From positions 86,318,543-86,382,542 of the forward strand of contig NC_083346.1 of NCBI RefSeq assembly GCF_019175385.1: DNA of 64,000 bases, written 5' to 3'. A program made the translations under genes and the position numbers. This document shows, piece by piece, positions 1-12,567 of this stretch (positions are counted from its first letter, which is position 1; each line of letters begins with the position of its first letter). Below the pieces are notes generated by a model. It was not told the origin of the DNA and made no database searches. It worked only from the letters and a program-made list of their open reading frames with translations. The stretch is from Lycium barbarum (taxonomy: Eukaryota; Streptophyta; Magnoliopsida; Solanales; Solanaceae).

Positions 1-514
1 TCTTTTTTTTGGCATGTCTTAGATCTAAGTGATGAATGATATGAACTTTGGCGTAATTCTATTCATAAGTTTTGAGTGTGATTTATGATTCTTATTCACT
101 TCTTGATGTTAGAGCTCTTAAGTGATTGAGCTTCCCTCTTCAGTTTCCTGTACGTTGGATAATAGTCGATATATAAGCTCCTATTTTTAGGAACTCTATG
201 ATAACTAATGTCCAGACTTCTATAAGTTGTTTCATACTGTATTGACATATGTCTACGACTCCTAAGGCTCTTTTGATATTGTTTATGATGACATTCGAGG
301 GATATTTAATATGATTGTCGCTATTGATACTCAGGTGTAAATCCCTTCTTCTCATTCTGTTTGAGTCTTTATAATGTTTTAAATTGCATATGGTTGCTCA
401 CTACTCTGCTCGTGCATACCTCAATATGTCTTTCACCGAGTCCCGGGCCGGGTATGTTATCGTGTACAGTTTCACTGCATTGTTCACCGAGTCCCTCACT
501 AGAGGGCCGAAATA

Positions 515-557
<43 letters not shown>

Positions 558-1401
558 AGTTATGCTGTGTTACGGAGTTATGTTGTGTTATGGCGTTATG
601 ATGTGTTTATGGTGTTATGCTGTGTTATGGCGCCAAAGACGGGGTGGTGACCATGTTCCTCGAGACCCATAATGGTCCGGATATGATATATGATATTGAT
701 ATGCATGATTTATGTTTCAACGGGCAAGTGTTTTGGTACTCTGGACATTGTACTTGTTTTATGTACTCCTTATTTCAGTTATGATCCTCTTTACTGTATT
801 TTATGCTTTGTATACTCAGTACATATTCCGTACTGACCCCCTTTCTTCGGGGGGCTGCGTTTCATGCCCGCAGGTACAGATAGTTGGTTTGGTGATCCTT
901 CAGCATAGGACTTCTACTCAGCTGTCTTGGAGAGCTCCGTTGTTCCGGAGTTTAGACTTTTGGTACATATCTTATGATATATATATGTATATTTATCCAG
1001 GGGTACGGCGGGGCCCTGTCCCGTCATATTTCGCTATTATTGCTCTTAGAGGTTTGTGGACATATGTGTGGGTTGTGTATAAGTTCTGTTCAGCTATGTC
1101 TATACGATGTGCTATGATATGTTGTCTGTCTGTAGTGGCAGCCTTGTCGGCTTGCATATGACATGATATTGATGTATAGTGGCAGCCTTGTCGGCTTGCG
1201 TATCATTTTATGATTTGATCAGTTGTGACTCCTCAGGAGACAATTTATCTGAATATACATATATGATGATGATATGAACCGTTAGAGTTCTTTTGCAAGT
1301 TTCTATATTGTTCATAGATTCAGTTTGATTATATGTAACAGGTTCGTACACGGGTGTCTAGTTCGGGCACTAGTCATGGCCCACGGGGTTGGGTCATGAC
1401 A
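1..1401 (+). mobile_element. 3' part of a chromovirus-type LTR, cut by the window start
   Basis: The segment ends in GGGTCATGACA and carries, in order, the blocks seen in the LTRs of E3 and E5: a GGCATGTC stretch at the start, a 'cgctcgtgcat..cccgggccgg'-like stretch near 400-455, an AGTAC/GTACT inverted repeat (817-835), the CATGCCCGCAGGTACAGA block (about 863-880) and a GGCGGG/CCCGTC hairpin (1007-1025). Its promoter half lies outside the window, so it may be a solo LTR or the end of a full element. A block containing 'ggcagccttgtcggcttgc' is repeated in tandem between 1134 and 1201. No coding sequence is supported here; short open frames across it are chance. Confidence 0.75.
517..552. repeat. 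(AT)n microsatellite
   Basis: An uninterrupted AT run of about 36 bp lies inside the LTR fragment. It is followed to about 640 by loose repeats of 'gttatgctgtgttatgg'. Confidence 0.95.
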
Positions 1402-1646
1402 TAGTCGCTCTTTTACTAGTCTTGGCCAGGTCATGGGAATAGAAATGAGCCATTGTATTTATTTAATTATTGTAATCACTTCCGCTATTTGGTCTAATAT
1501 ATTGATTTGATTTTTGCTGTTATTTATTCATTTATTGAATAAAATGAATTTTGTTCTCTACTAGGAAAATGTTTTATTTTGATTGAGGGTTCGCCTACTG
1601 AGGTGGAATAGTAGGTGCCCGTGCGATCCTAAATAGGGTCGTGACA
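1402..1646 (+). mobile_element. 3' tail of an LTR related to E1 and S1
   Basis: The stretch ends GGGTCGTGACA. It shares with the minus-strand end of E1's LTR a 'gtc..gcc..gtcatggga' start, an AT-rich middle and a terminal hairpin (CGCCTAC about 1591, GTAGGTG about 1611) just before the end. It directly abuts the previous LTR, so one was probably inserted into or next to the other. No promoter half is visible. Confidence 0.55.
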
Positions 1647-3599
1647 CAATCTCTTTCATTCTCCATTTGTTGTTGAACTGCTTCTGAGATCATGTCTTAA
1701 ACATGTTGACAAACTTGTTTCATATATCTGGAAGCTCTGTGTATGACTTCTTCACATGCATTTATTCATTGCTGGAATATATCATGCCTTCTATGTTGAC
1801 TCATTCTTTGACTTATGATTTTGTTCTTTCTCTGTGACGGAACATGTTTGCAGACTTGGTTCTTGTGTTATCTTGATTCACATGCTTTACCTGTAAACTC
1901 TTTAGGTGAACAATTTCTTCCTTTTGACCATTTTCTTCTGTGTTTGAGTAACCTTCACATGCTCTTCTTATGATCTCCCCGTGTCTAGGTCATTTATCCA
2001 CTGCATTTGTTGACTTTGATGGAACATGTAATCATGCTTGTTCTATTCCTCAATGAACTACTCTGTGACGAAGTAATTTGCATTTGTCTATATGATGGAA
2101 CATTTATTTGGACCATTAATTATTTCTCTGATATGCTTCATTGCACTTGTCTTTGTATGGACCAACATGCTTGCATCGTAGGTTCATGTATATACTCTTG
2201 TGCAATGGAACATGTCTATGGACCTGTTCTAACCATCCAGTTCTGCTTTCCTTTTCAGAGCTTTTTCACTACTGAAGCCTTTACTTATTCTCAACCAATT
2301 GTCTAGCTTTGTTCAATTGTAACATGTATCTCGAACTGGCTAATTCACTGTGCTTTCTTGCTTGGAACATTACTATCATTTTTTATCTATTTTAGCATTT
2401 TTGTAAGCTGGTTTACTTGTTCCATGTTTTGCCTTTTCAATCATCAAAAACTTATATATGGCTTTATGCTAACATACTTAAATCTGTAATTGCTAGAAAA
2501 TATGTGGAATCAGGTCGGTATTTGGTAGGATTAAGTCTTGGTTTTGACTGTGAGGGGATAGTGACTTGGTTCTCTATTTATGCTCAGTTTGTTTAAGTAA
2601 GTCCCTATGTAAGGTTTCCACATATATTCCCCTTTGGTACTCTTATTATTCCATGTAATATCCCCTCTCAATCATTTTCGTCTTCTTCTTTTCTTCATAC
2701 CCACTAACTTTTTAAGAGTCTGCCACTTTATTTTATTTTGTATTCTAGATTGAGAAATTCTCTCTTGTTGATCCTTTTACCCTCTTGTCATTAAGTCTTC
2801 AAATATTTTCCATATTCAGCATCACTCTCTTCTTTTTTCAATCTCTCACTATAACATTACCCTCTGGATCACTGTTTGTGTTCTGTAGTAACAGATAATC
2901 AATTTCTTAGCATATGTGACTTTGAGAGTTTTCTATTGGTGATCCTATGATGTGGCTTGAAGTGTCAACTGACCAATAGATATGAACTTACAAATAAGGA
3001 GGGGGATTTGTGATGGTATTGGGTATTGGGTAACTCAAGTTGGTCTCTTTCATGAAAGGATTTATGTGACTAACTTGTTGCGATTGACAATATAATCATA
3101 TATATGCAATTTTTGATTAGAAAGGAGGTGCATATTGAAAGTCATAAGAATCAGGTTCCTTTAGACTAGTTTTCTCGTTTATGTGTTGTCGTGCTCAATT
3201 GATTATATAATGAGTGCATATCAATTAAGGTATAAGACTGAGTAGACATGTTACACTTTCAATCTGTCTCAAGCACTCTCTTCTAATAGCCAATTTGAGG
3301 AGACGCTTGTTGTGGTCTGTTCATCTTCAAATTTTGCTCTTTCCAAGCTGTTTTTTCTATTAATTGTAGCTCTGCTCTTCTCCTGCTTCTTCAACACCAT
3401 TTTCTTATGACTTTGACTCTTCCTCAATAGTTATTTCTTTGAATAAGGGAACAATTTCTTTGCAGGTGTTCTTCTTGATTGGTTGTCCTAACTTCTGCTT
3501 TTCTTCATTCTACTTCATAGAAATAGTTACTTAATTTGGTTTCTTTGGGATATCTTGATCTCCATAATTCTCTGTGGGTCTTCTTGTATGTTCTGCTGC
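1647..3599 (-). other. Unclassified AT-rich sequence, probably Copia LTR material
   Basis: There is no coding signal. Dispersed 'ggaacatg..ggac.tggt' phrases (near 1840, 2020, 2095, 2205) recur at 14890-15310 on the far side of E1, so this is one half of the sequence that E1 split. A PPT-like site on the minus strand at 15466-15486 suggests the whole is a long Copia-type LTR. This is inference from weak similarity. Confidence 0.35.
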
Positions 3600-4749
3600 A
3601 AATCTATCACGACCCAACTTACGCTCGTGCAGGCACCTACCTTCCCGCCTTGGTAGGTGAACCCTCTCGTTTATACAACGCTTTAATCACATAACTTTCT
3701 TTTCAAAAGCATTTGGAAATTAAGAAAAATAGCGAAATTTTATCTATAAATACTAACTCGAATGTTACATAATTTGACAATACATTTTTACAGACTCGAT
3801 ACAATTTTCCCATGACATGGTCTAGACTAATATAAGAGCAACTAAGTAAATTTCAGAATGACATCATATTTTAAGACTCAACCTTCAATCCCAGAATGAA
3901 ATGGGAGGAGGCCTTCCAGATAAGCACCGCACAACTTCCGCATATACTTCGATCAATCACCTAAAACAATCTACACCCAAAAGGGTGTAGCAAGTGCAAT
4001 ATCAGTACAACCACACGTACTGAGTAAGTATCATAGGCCGACAATGGTTAGTAGTACATATCGGTAAAGAATTTCACGAATACTGATGGTAAACACTAAA
4101 TCAAATCACATATTCCAAAGCAGTAGATCACAACTTCAATATAACTTAAGTCACAACTAATCTTCAACGAATTATAAGTTGGCCCAAACACCTATAAAGA
4201 TTCTCAACATCTTTATGTCCACCTTGGTTGACACAATACACTATGAGTCTTAGGCTAATTTAACAGGCACAAGTCAACAGTATAAGTCACAAGAATCGTG
4301 TCCAAATGTTCATTATTGCCTATGTATAGCACCTAAAACCCCATATGATAAATCCAAGCATATTCGATACAACCAATCATACGCTATAGTCATCACAATA
4401 CGATCATTGCAACCGAATCATCACAATCAAATCATTTCATACATCTCGACCAATCATAAAGTAATGCAATGTGATAGTGGTATGAATGTGATGCCATGCC
4501 ATGCCAATGAGGTGGACACATGCACTCCTGACAAAAATATCGACATCTCGGTAGCACAACCCATCGTCACTCGCGAAGTCTAAGTGCCACGTTTCCCGGA
4601 TCTTTGCCAAATAGACAGACCAGACCCTGCTAATTGCTCACAGGGGGAGTCTCACCGGCACCAACCTAGGGGACCCACGGAGCCCATGCACTAACAATCG
4701 ATTTCGGAATAACATCAAAATCGGCCATGCAACGATGCTTGAATATAAC

Positions 4750-5215
4750 CATCAGACATCTGCCTCCTCACAATCACTCAAAAGAGTTGTCAAATATCAG
4801 TTTCATAAATCAATGATTCTGGAATTGAACCTCGGACATCGGCCTCCTCACAATCACTCAAGTAAAAGAGTTTATCAAGTGTCAGTTTCATATAAACAAT
4901 GATTTCGTAATGGATCTTCGGACATCGGCCTTTGCACAATCACTCAAGTAAAAGAGTTTATCAAATATCAGTTTCACTCATTAACAATACCGGATATCGA
5001 CCATGCATGATAAATATGAGAGAACGCGTGCAATGCATATGCCAATCACTAACAGTCGAGTTCAGTATCACAACTACCACAATGGTTATGTCAACAACGT
5101 ATCACTTCACAATACCAACAGTGGGTATGCCAACATATATCAATAACGCAAGTACCAATAGTGGGTACGCCCATAATATATCCAAGTACAAAAACCAACA
5201 ACGGGTATGTCAATC
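4750..5215 (-). repeat. Two tandem-repeat blocks in the E1 3' LTR
   Basis: About 4750-4985 holds three units of about 85 bp, each with a 'cctcacaatcactca..aagagtt..tcagtttcat' core. About 5080-5215 holds four units of about 35-40 bp around 'accaacagtgggtatgcc'. Both blocks are also present in the other E1 LTR. Confidence 0.8.
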
Positions 5216-6351
5216 CTATCCGAACCAGGACAACAAGCAACATTTGATATCTACCAACTACACATGGCATCAAGCCAACACAATTGAATCATCAAACACA
5301 CATAACGGTGTGGCTAGCCCCAACACACATCAAGTCAATCATTTAACATACGGTATTACCGTTTCCCAAAACAGTATATTTTCTTCGGATAAGAATCTCA
5401 CCCTACACTCGAGTCACTCGTCACTATTTAATTAGGACATCATTCACTACCATGATTCTTTTTATATTCCCAGCTAGAGCTTAGATTCACTACAATAATC
5501 TCATCAATAGGCTTAATTAGATTTCGTCCGCTACACCCAAGTCACATAAATCCAATGATAATCAACAAGGCCACATCAATACTTAAGGAGTGTACAGGCC
5601 ACGATCCTGAACAAACATGTCACACATAACAATACCATCATAAGATTCCATCCCATATCTCCAAATTCCTATGCATGTATTCTCGTTTTCTTTTACTCAA
5701 CAATACAGAAAACTAATCGGAGTCTACCGAAAGGAAAGCCACAACCTACCTCATGGCCGAGCAGGTGCCATGAACATCCAATGATGCCTCAATTAATCAT
5801 CACCATGTAATCCATTTGAAAAGCTCGGATACGACCATGAGGTCTAAGAGTAGAATGCAACTTTAGGGCTTAAAAGTTCACTATCACAATGGTAGTTGGT
5901 CAATCAACCCTTATTTAGGACATTCATGACCATATCCAAGTTACTAGTTTCGTCAAATTGCCATTTTAAGGTTATTTCAAGAAACCCATTTCCATGATCT
6001 AAAATAGAGACCCATAAGTATTTTGATGGGATTGGTGAAGGATTAGGTTAGGAATCATGTTAGGATGATGAGCATAGGAAAATATTCCAAGGACATTATA
6101 TCAAGAAGGACAAGGGTTCATCATTTTGGGACATACGAGATTTGATATTCCCATTTGTGAGTTTACACAAGGATCCTTAATGAGAATCAATGTTGGGAGA
6201 ATGGATGGAAGAGGTTAGGGAAATAACCTTTCCCAAGGAAGTATCATTTTTGCCTCCAAAATTACTCCAAAGGTGGCTGAACTCTCTAAGGTTTTGAGAA
6301 ATGAAGTCAATTCCCGAAATGTCACTTAAATAGGTGGAATTCACTGTGTGA

Positions 6352-6512
6352 AACCGCTCCAGTAGTAGGTGTACCGCTGTAGCCGTACCGCCAGGGTGGC
6401 CAAAACGCTGCTATGGCAGTTGAGCAGTCATATGCGGCTACCACTACGGTGGTTGCTATACCGCCACTGCGTCACCACTGTAACGTCCACGCGATCGCTG
6501 TAGCGATCTGGC
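6352..6512 (-). promoter_or_regulatory. Palindrome zone upstream of the TATA-like box, E1 3' LTR
   Basis: This is a run of degenerate CCGCT(AC/GT)AGCGG-type palindromes. The clearest is GATCGCTGTAGCGATC at 6493-6508, with 7-bp arms. On the minus strand the zone lies just upstream of TATTTAAG (6325-6332). Confidence 0.6.
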
Positions 6513-6672
6513 CCTATTTGTTTGCTCACACTTTTATTGCTTACACGATGCGCACGACGATCTTTGTTTGGCTTGAAAGGTTTCCAAGTTGAGAGAAGGT
6601 GGAGACATCATTAAGCCCTATAGTTGTCGCCTTCCTTAGAATTTCACTGTAACGACGAAACGGGTCGTTACA

Positions 6673-7430
6673 TCAGATACCAATTGAACGACCGTTCGTC
6701 CCCGAAGGGTAAGGGAGCGAACCCATGCTAACGGTGATATGTCCAACGACCAGGACTTACTAGTATCATCTTACCCTCGTGTATTCGAGTCCGACCGAGA
6801 GGGATAGGTCAGATAGCGTAGTCGAGGAACTCTTTGTGACTTACATAATTTAATGGAATTACCGGTTCCACATGGGAAGGTAATTCAAATGTCGGGGTGA
6901 CTTGTGAGAGGCCCATTGTGGGACATAAGGCTTGAGTATACCCCTAAAGAAAAAATTTTAAAATAGATTCTAGGGTTTATCAAGAATTTTGGGCTAGCTT
7001 GTTATTAGAATGGCACCCAAAAGGGTTTTAAACTTCATGCATACTGGTTTTCTCCCCGATCCATGCTTCAAAACACATTTTTAATCCAAAAAGTGTAACT
7101 TGAAATTTGGGAATTTTGGTTCATTGCTCGGTAAGGTGATACCGCTGCTGCGGTACACTAGCCGCTACAGTGGCACCACCGTGGCACTCAACTGGCCGCT
7201 GTGGCGACTCACCCCAAACGTTACTAACCGTTGTGGTGGTCTCCTTTCTGCCGTAGCGGTACCCCCATGGCGGTCTGCAGGCCGCTGTGGTGGTTATTGC
7301 AGGTTCTGCATCAGTGCAGTCTATGGCTAGGCACTCATTTACTCAATTTTTTTCTTTGATTCTTATTAAATCGACACGCAATTGATAAGTCTCGAGAACT
7401 GACACATTTTCAAATTTCCTCGCAGGCATA
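6673..7430 (+). other. E1 internal region before the antisense gene, with a second palindrome cluster
   Basis: No gene is recognisable before 7431. The TTCG-TCCC-CGAA hairpin (6695-6706) matches the pre-PPT hairpin of the other elements, read on the minus strand. A dense cluster of CCGC/GCGG palindromes spans about 7140-7300. It is followed by AT-rich sequence and by TTTCCTCGCAG directly before the ATG at 7431, which looks like a splice acceptor for the plus-strand gene. Confidence 0.5.
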
Positions 7431-8823
7431 ATGGCTAAACACGGGGAACAAGTACCTCAAATCCAAGGGGCGGTGCCCCAAAACATAGAAGTCCCCGCTT
7501 ACAAAAATCTTCCCACTCGCCAGAGTAAACGGCTACATCTAGAACAGAGGTCCATTCCTTTACTATTTGAGCGGGGGTTTAACAAAACCAATGTGGAGAG
7601 GTGGGCTCCGAATTTCTGGGAATAGGTTGGTAGAGACCAAGTGGACTCGCTTGGTCCGAAACCCGGGGGATTGCAATGAGTCCTGGGTTAGGGAGTTCTA
7701 TGCTATGCTGCCTTCAGTTGACTGGGATGCCCCTAGCCCGGTGATCATAATAAGGGTACTCCCATGAAAGTAGGGGCAAGGGCTATCAATCAGGTTTACA
7801 GGATAGATGATCATCCAGAGGAACTTATAAGAAGAAAGAAGCGGAGAAGGATTTGATATGGTTGGCCACCCAGTTAGTGGAGGGAAGTGATATACCAAAG
7901 GTTCTCTGGGCTTGTGGTAAGGGATCGATATACAGTGACCGATTAACTACTGAGGCTAGGAGATGGCTACAGATTGTTAGCCGCCAGGTCCGCCCTTTCT
8001 CAAACACCCATGATTTCTCATATGTCGTGTCGTTGTTATTGCTTGCATTCTTGCTGACATTCCTTTAAATACAGGGGCGCAAGTCATCGCGGAGTGGAAG
8101 GAGTTTGTGGAGGTTAGTGGATGAAGCTTAATGTTCCCTTCCTTGATGAACTTTTTGTGCTAAGGTTCCAGAGGAAGACGATGACGACTGGGTCCAGCCT
8201 GAGCCTTCTTACCATCCACTGAAAACGTAAGGTCACGGATCCGCGATTGTCAGCCAGAAGAGGAAAAAGGAGGATGATGCGGGCGAAGGAGGAAGTGGAG
8301 CTGGGGCTGACGCTGGTGAGAGGGATGATGCAGGGACTGAGGCTCCTCATGCCCGGGGTCCCTTTGAGCGCATAGAAATGCGCTTTGATGACATTGAGAC
8401 TTTACTCCGGCGATGCCCATGCCTTCTGGCGATTCTATTTAATCGGATGTTGCTGCCAGCTACCCCACTCAGCAGGAGATAAAGGGAATTATTACACCCA
8501 GACGCAGAGGGGTGAGTCACTCACCAGACTCCGGACTGCCTACCCCACTCTGGCTAAAAATCATGGTGAGCTTCGCACTGATTTTGACAGAGAGAGGATG
8601 AAGAACAAGGCGCGCGACAAGCTTAGAATCAGGTCTTGAAGGGTTGCTAAGGGGATGTGGGGTAAGATGTACCCCAATGAGCCGTTGCCAGTGGAAGATA
8701 ATGATGACTCCGAGCAGTACTCCTTTGAGAGTGGCCCCCGAGAGGATGGCGGTCAGGGCGGGTTAGGTGGTGCCGATGGTGGCGACTCTGATGATGATGT
8801 TGTGACTAGCATGCAGATATCCT
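7431..8823 (+). pseudogene. Broken 'putative plant transposon protein' domain gene, antisense to E1
   Basis: The reading starts at ATG 7431 (MAKHGEQVPQ..) and changes frame several times. Conserved pieces in order are a 'FERGFNKTNVERW' stretch, 'WVREFYAMLPSVDW' (about 7685-7725), 'SDRLTTEARRWLQIVSRQ' (about 7935-7990), a leucine-rich stretch near 8030-8066, 'MFPSLMNFLCAKVPEED' (about 8130-8180) and an acidic C-terminal part near 8690-8820. This order fits the plant 'putative plant transposon protein' domain found in many Solanaceae and legume proteins of unknown function. Stops and frameshifts make it a pseudogene, though a small intron before 'ataCAG' at about 8074 is possible. It runs opposite to E1's own transcription, like the antisense extra ORFs known in some Tat-lineage elements. 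The domain's function is unknown. Confidence 0.6.
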
Positions 8824-9607
8824 AGAGATTTCCTCTCGTTTTATGCTTAGTTTCCCTTGTAGGGCCTTTATTTCTAGACAATCTTTTGTTGGTTTGCCTC
8901 TTTATTTTTGGATAATTTTGTTTTGGTTTTTGGTTGGCCTGTTTTATGGCTAATGTTTAGATACTTTGTCTTAGATGTTGAACTATTTAGCTTCCTTGTT
9001 GTTGACAATGGTAGCTGGTTTCGTGGTAGTGACTTGGTTGTTTCTTTCCTTTGTCGGCTTATTTCTTTTATACAGCTTGTTGGTTGGTCATACTACTGTT
9101 TCTATCTGATCTATTTAGGGTTAATAGGGAAATGAACTGGGAACAGGTAAAGTGCAGGTCTCTGATCCCAGCGGTGCCGCTTCAGCGGTCTCTCAGACAT
9201 CTGTGGCGATACCGCCTTGGTGGCAAGGGGGCCGCAGGAGCAGTCCTTTTGGGAGATAGATCACAACTTTAGTGTCCTCAGCGGTGGACTGACCGCTAGG
9301 GTGGTGTGCCTGGCAGTGGCATGCCCAATTCTCCTCGCATCCAAATTTTAACTCATCTCTTACAACGCAGCTAGATCTAACTCTGAAGTATAACTTTCTT
9401 TTTGCACGTAGATACCAATTGGACTAGTTTAGATACTAATTGGGTTCATCGAGATACAAATTTGATCAAAGCAGCACGATTTAAAAGAAATAAGGGAAAT
9501 TTTCTTAGATGCCTTATAGCCTCTCGTGGACGAGTAGGGACGTCTACATACCATTCCACGAGAATCTACTAGGCATTGTTCTTGTACCTAGTAGATCGGT
9601 AACCTAG
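8824..9607. other. E1 internal region after the antisense gene; leader hairpins
   Basis: 8824-9160 is T-rich non-coding sequence, perhaps the 3' UTR of the antisense gene. 9163-9325 is another CCGC/GCGG palindrome cluster. Next to the primer site are two perfect inverted repeats: ATCTACTAGG/CCTAGTAGAT (9564-9573 and 9587-9596) and TCTCGTGG/CCACGAGA (9522-9529 and 9556-9563). On the minus strand these form two hairpins in the RNA leader directly downstream of the primer site. Confidence 0.6.
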
Positions 9608-9619
9608 GCTCTGATACCA
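9608..9619 (-). promoter_or_regulatory. E1 primer binding site (tRNA-iMet type)
   Basis: The minus strand reads TGGTATCAGAGC, a perfect match to the usual initiator-Met primer site. It lies 3 bp from the LTR end at 9623 and fixes E1's orientation. Confidence 0.9.
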
Positions 9620-12444
9620 ACTTGTTAGAACCCAACTTAGGCTCGTGCAGGCACCTACCTTCCCACCTTGGTAGGCGAACCCTCTCGTTTATACAATGCT
9701 TTAATCACATAACATTCTTTTCAAAAGCATTTGGAAATTAAGAAAAACAGCGAAATTTTATCTATAAATACTAACTCGAATGTTACATAATTTGACAATA
9801 CATTTTTACAGACTCGATATAATTTTCCCATGACCTGGTCTAGACTAATACAAGAGCGACTAAGTAAATTTCAGAATGACATCATATTTTAAGACTCAAC
9901 CTCCAATCCCAGCATGAAATGGGAGGAGGCCTTCCAGACAAGCACCGCATAACTTCCGCATATACTTCGATCAATCACCTAAAACAATCTACACCCAAAA
10001 GGGTGTAGCAAGTGCAATATAAGTACGACCATACATACTGAGTAAGTATCATAGGGCGACAACGGTTAGTAGTACATAACGGTAAAGAATTTCACGAATA
10101 ATGATGGTAAACACTAAATCAAATCACATATTCCAAAGCAGTACATCACAACTTCAATATAACTTAAGTCACAACTAATCTTCAATGAATTATAAGTTGG
10201 CCCAAACACCTATACAGATTCTCAACATCTTTATGTCCACCATGCTTGACACAATACACTACGAGTCTTAGGCTAATTTAACATGCACAAGTCAACAATT
10301 TAAGTCACAAGAATCGAGTCCAAATGTTCATTATTGCCTATGTATAGCACCTAAAACCCCATATGATAAATCTGAGTATATCCGATACAACCAATCATAT
10401 GCTATAGTCATCACAATACGATCATCGTAAACGAATCATCACAATCAAATCATTTCATACATCTTGACCAATCATAATGCAATACAATGCGATAATGGTA
10501 TGAATGCGATGCCATGCCATGCCATGCCCTGCCAATGAGGTGTACACATGCACTCCGGAAGAAAATATCGACATCTCGGTAGCACAACCCATCGTGACTC
10601 GCGAAGTCTAAGGGCCACGTTTCCCGGATCTTTGCCAAATAGACAGACGAGACCCTGCTAATTTTCTCACAAGGGGAGTCTCACCGGCACCACCCTAGGG
10701 GACGCGCGGAGCCCATGCACTAACAATGGATTCTGGAATAACTTCAGAATCGACCATGCAACAATGATGCCCAAATATAACCATCGAACATCGGCCTCCT
10801 CACAATCACTAAAAAGAGTTGTCAAATATAAGTTTTATAAATCAATGATTCCGAAATTGAACCTCGGACATTGGTTTCCTCATAATCACTCAAGTAAAAG
10901 AGTTTATCAAGTGTCAGTTTCATATAAACAACGATTTTGGAATGGATCTTCGGACATCGGCCGTTTTCACAATCACCCAAGTAAAAGAGTTTATCAAATA
11001 CCAATTTTGCTCATCGACGATACCAGATCATCACTGGATATCGGCCATGCATGATAAATAAGAGAGAATGCGTGCAATGCATATGCCAATCACCAACAAT
11101 CGAGCTCAGTATTACAACTACCACAATGGTTATGTCAATAACGTACCACATCATAATACCAACAGTGGGTATGCCAACGTATATCAATAACGCAAGCACC
11201 AACAGTGGGCACACCCATAATATATCCAAATACAAATACCAACAATGGGTATGTCAATCCTATCCGAACCGGGACAAGAAGTAACATTTGATATCTACCA
11301 ACTACACATGGCATCAAGCCAACACAATTGATCAATCAAACACACATAACGGTATGGCTAGCCCCAACACACATCAAGTCAATCATTTAACATACGGTAT
11401 TACCATTTCCCTAATAAGTATATATGCTTAGGATAAGAATCTCACCCCACTCGAATCACTCGTCACTATTTAATTAGGGCATCATTCACTATCGTGATTC
11501 ATTTTGTATTCTCAGTTAGCGCTTAGATTCACTCCAATAATCTCATCGATAGGCATAATTAGATTCCGTCCGCTACTCCTAAGTCACATAAATCCACCGA
11601 TAATCAACAAGGGCACATCAATACCTAAGGAGTCTACAGGCCACGAGCCCGAACAAACATGTCACACATAACAATACCATCCTAAGATTCCATTCCATAT
11701 CTCCAAATTCCTATACATGCATTCTCCGTTTCTTCTATACAATAATACGAAAAACTAACCGGAGTCTATCGAAAGGAAAGCCGTAACCTACCTCATGGCC
11801 AAGCAGGTGCCATGAACATCCGACGATGCCTCAATTAATCACCACCGCGTAATCCATTTGAAAAGCTTGGAGACAACCATGAGGCCCAAGAGTAGAATTC
11901 ACCTTTAGGGTCCTTTTTGTGGACTTCAAAATTGCTAAGGTAGATATGGAATTTTATCCTACCTAAAAGTTCACTATCACAAAGCTAGTTGGTCAATCAA
12001 CCCTTATTTAGGGCATTCATGACCATATCCAAGTCACTAGTTTGGTTAAATTGCTATTTTTGGCTTATTTCAAGAAACCCATTTCCAAGATCTAAAATAA
12101 AGACCCATAGATATTTTAATGGGATAGGTGAAGGATTATGTTGGGAATCATGTTAGGATGATGAGCATAGGAAAATATTCCTAAGACTTTATATCAAGAA
12201 GGACAAGGGTTCATCATTTTGGGACTTAAGAGATTTGAGATTCCCATTTGAAACTCTAGACAAGGATCCTTAATGAGAATCAATGTTGGGAGAATGGATG
12301 GAACAAGTTAGGGAAATAACCTTTCCCAAGGAAGTATCATTTTTGTCTCCAAAATAACTCCAAAGGTGGCTGGACTCTCTAGGGTTTTGAGCAATGAAGT
12401 CAATTCCCAAAATGTCACTTAAATAGGTGGAATTCACTATGCGA

Positions 12445-12567
12445 AACTGCCCCGGAGGTAGGTGTACCGCTGCAGCGGTACCGCCAGGGCGGCTAAAACG
12501 CCGCTATGGTGGTTGACGAGTGACATGCGGTTACCGCTACGGCAGTTGGTGTCCCGCCACAGCGTCA
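12445..12567 (-). promoter_or_regulatory. Palindrome zone, E1 5' LTR
   Basis: It contains a perfect 16-bp palindrome TACCGCTGCAGCGGTA (12465-12480) and several degenerate copies. It lies directly upstream, on the minus strand, of TATTTAAG at 12418-12425. The zone is interrupted at 12568 and resumes at 12977 with GTAGCGTCC and a GACCGCTGTAGCGC copy. Confidence 0.6.

Larger units (their letters stand above)
3605..6672 (-). repeat. E1 3' LTR (3068 bp)
   Basis: Read on the minus strand the LTR starts TGTAACGACCC at 6672 and ends ..GGGTCGTGATA at 3605 (the usual CA end has decayed). Going inward it holds a palindrome zone (6352-6512), a TATA-like TATTTAAG (6325-6332), tandem repeats (4750-5215), an AGTAC/GTACT inverted repeat (4003-4022), a CTACACCC/GGGTGTAG hairpin (3971-3990) and a CACCTACC/GGTAGGTG hairpin near its end (about 3631-3660). 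Confidence 0.85.

Noticed and set aside
140..355. Short open frames in the LTRs, such as 140-355 minus, 712-1161 plus, 23438-23776 plus and 48469-48855 minus
   Set aside because: They recur only because the LTRs are repeated, run through promoter and hairpin blocks and show no protein-family features.
4750..5215. CRISPR-like array from regularly repeated units
   Set aside because: Units are contiguous or irregular tandem repeats without unique spacers, in a plant LTR.
4932..5435. 167-residue frame at 4932-5435 as a gene
   Set aside because: It is translated tandem repeat of the E1 LTR; the frame is not kept in the copy at 10764-11284.
7100..7330. 76-residue frame at 7100-7330 as exon 1 of the antisense gene
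   Set aside because: It is translated palindrome cluster (Gly/Arg/Trp-rich); the recognisable protein begins at 7431.
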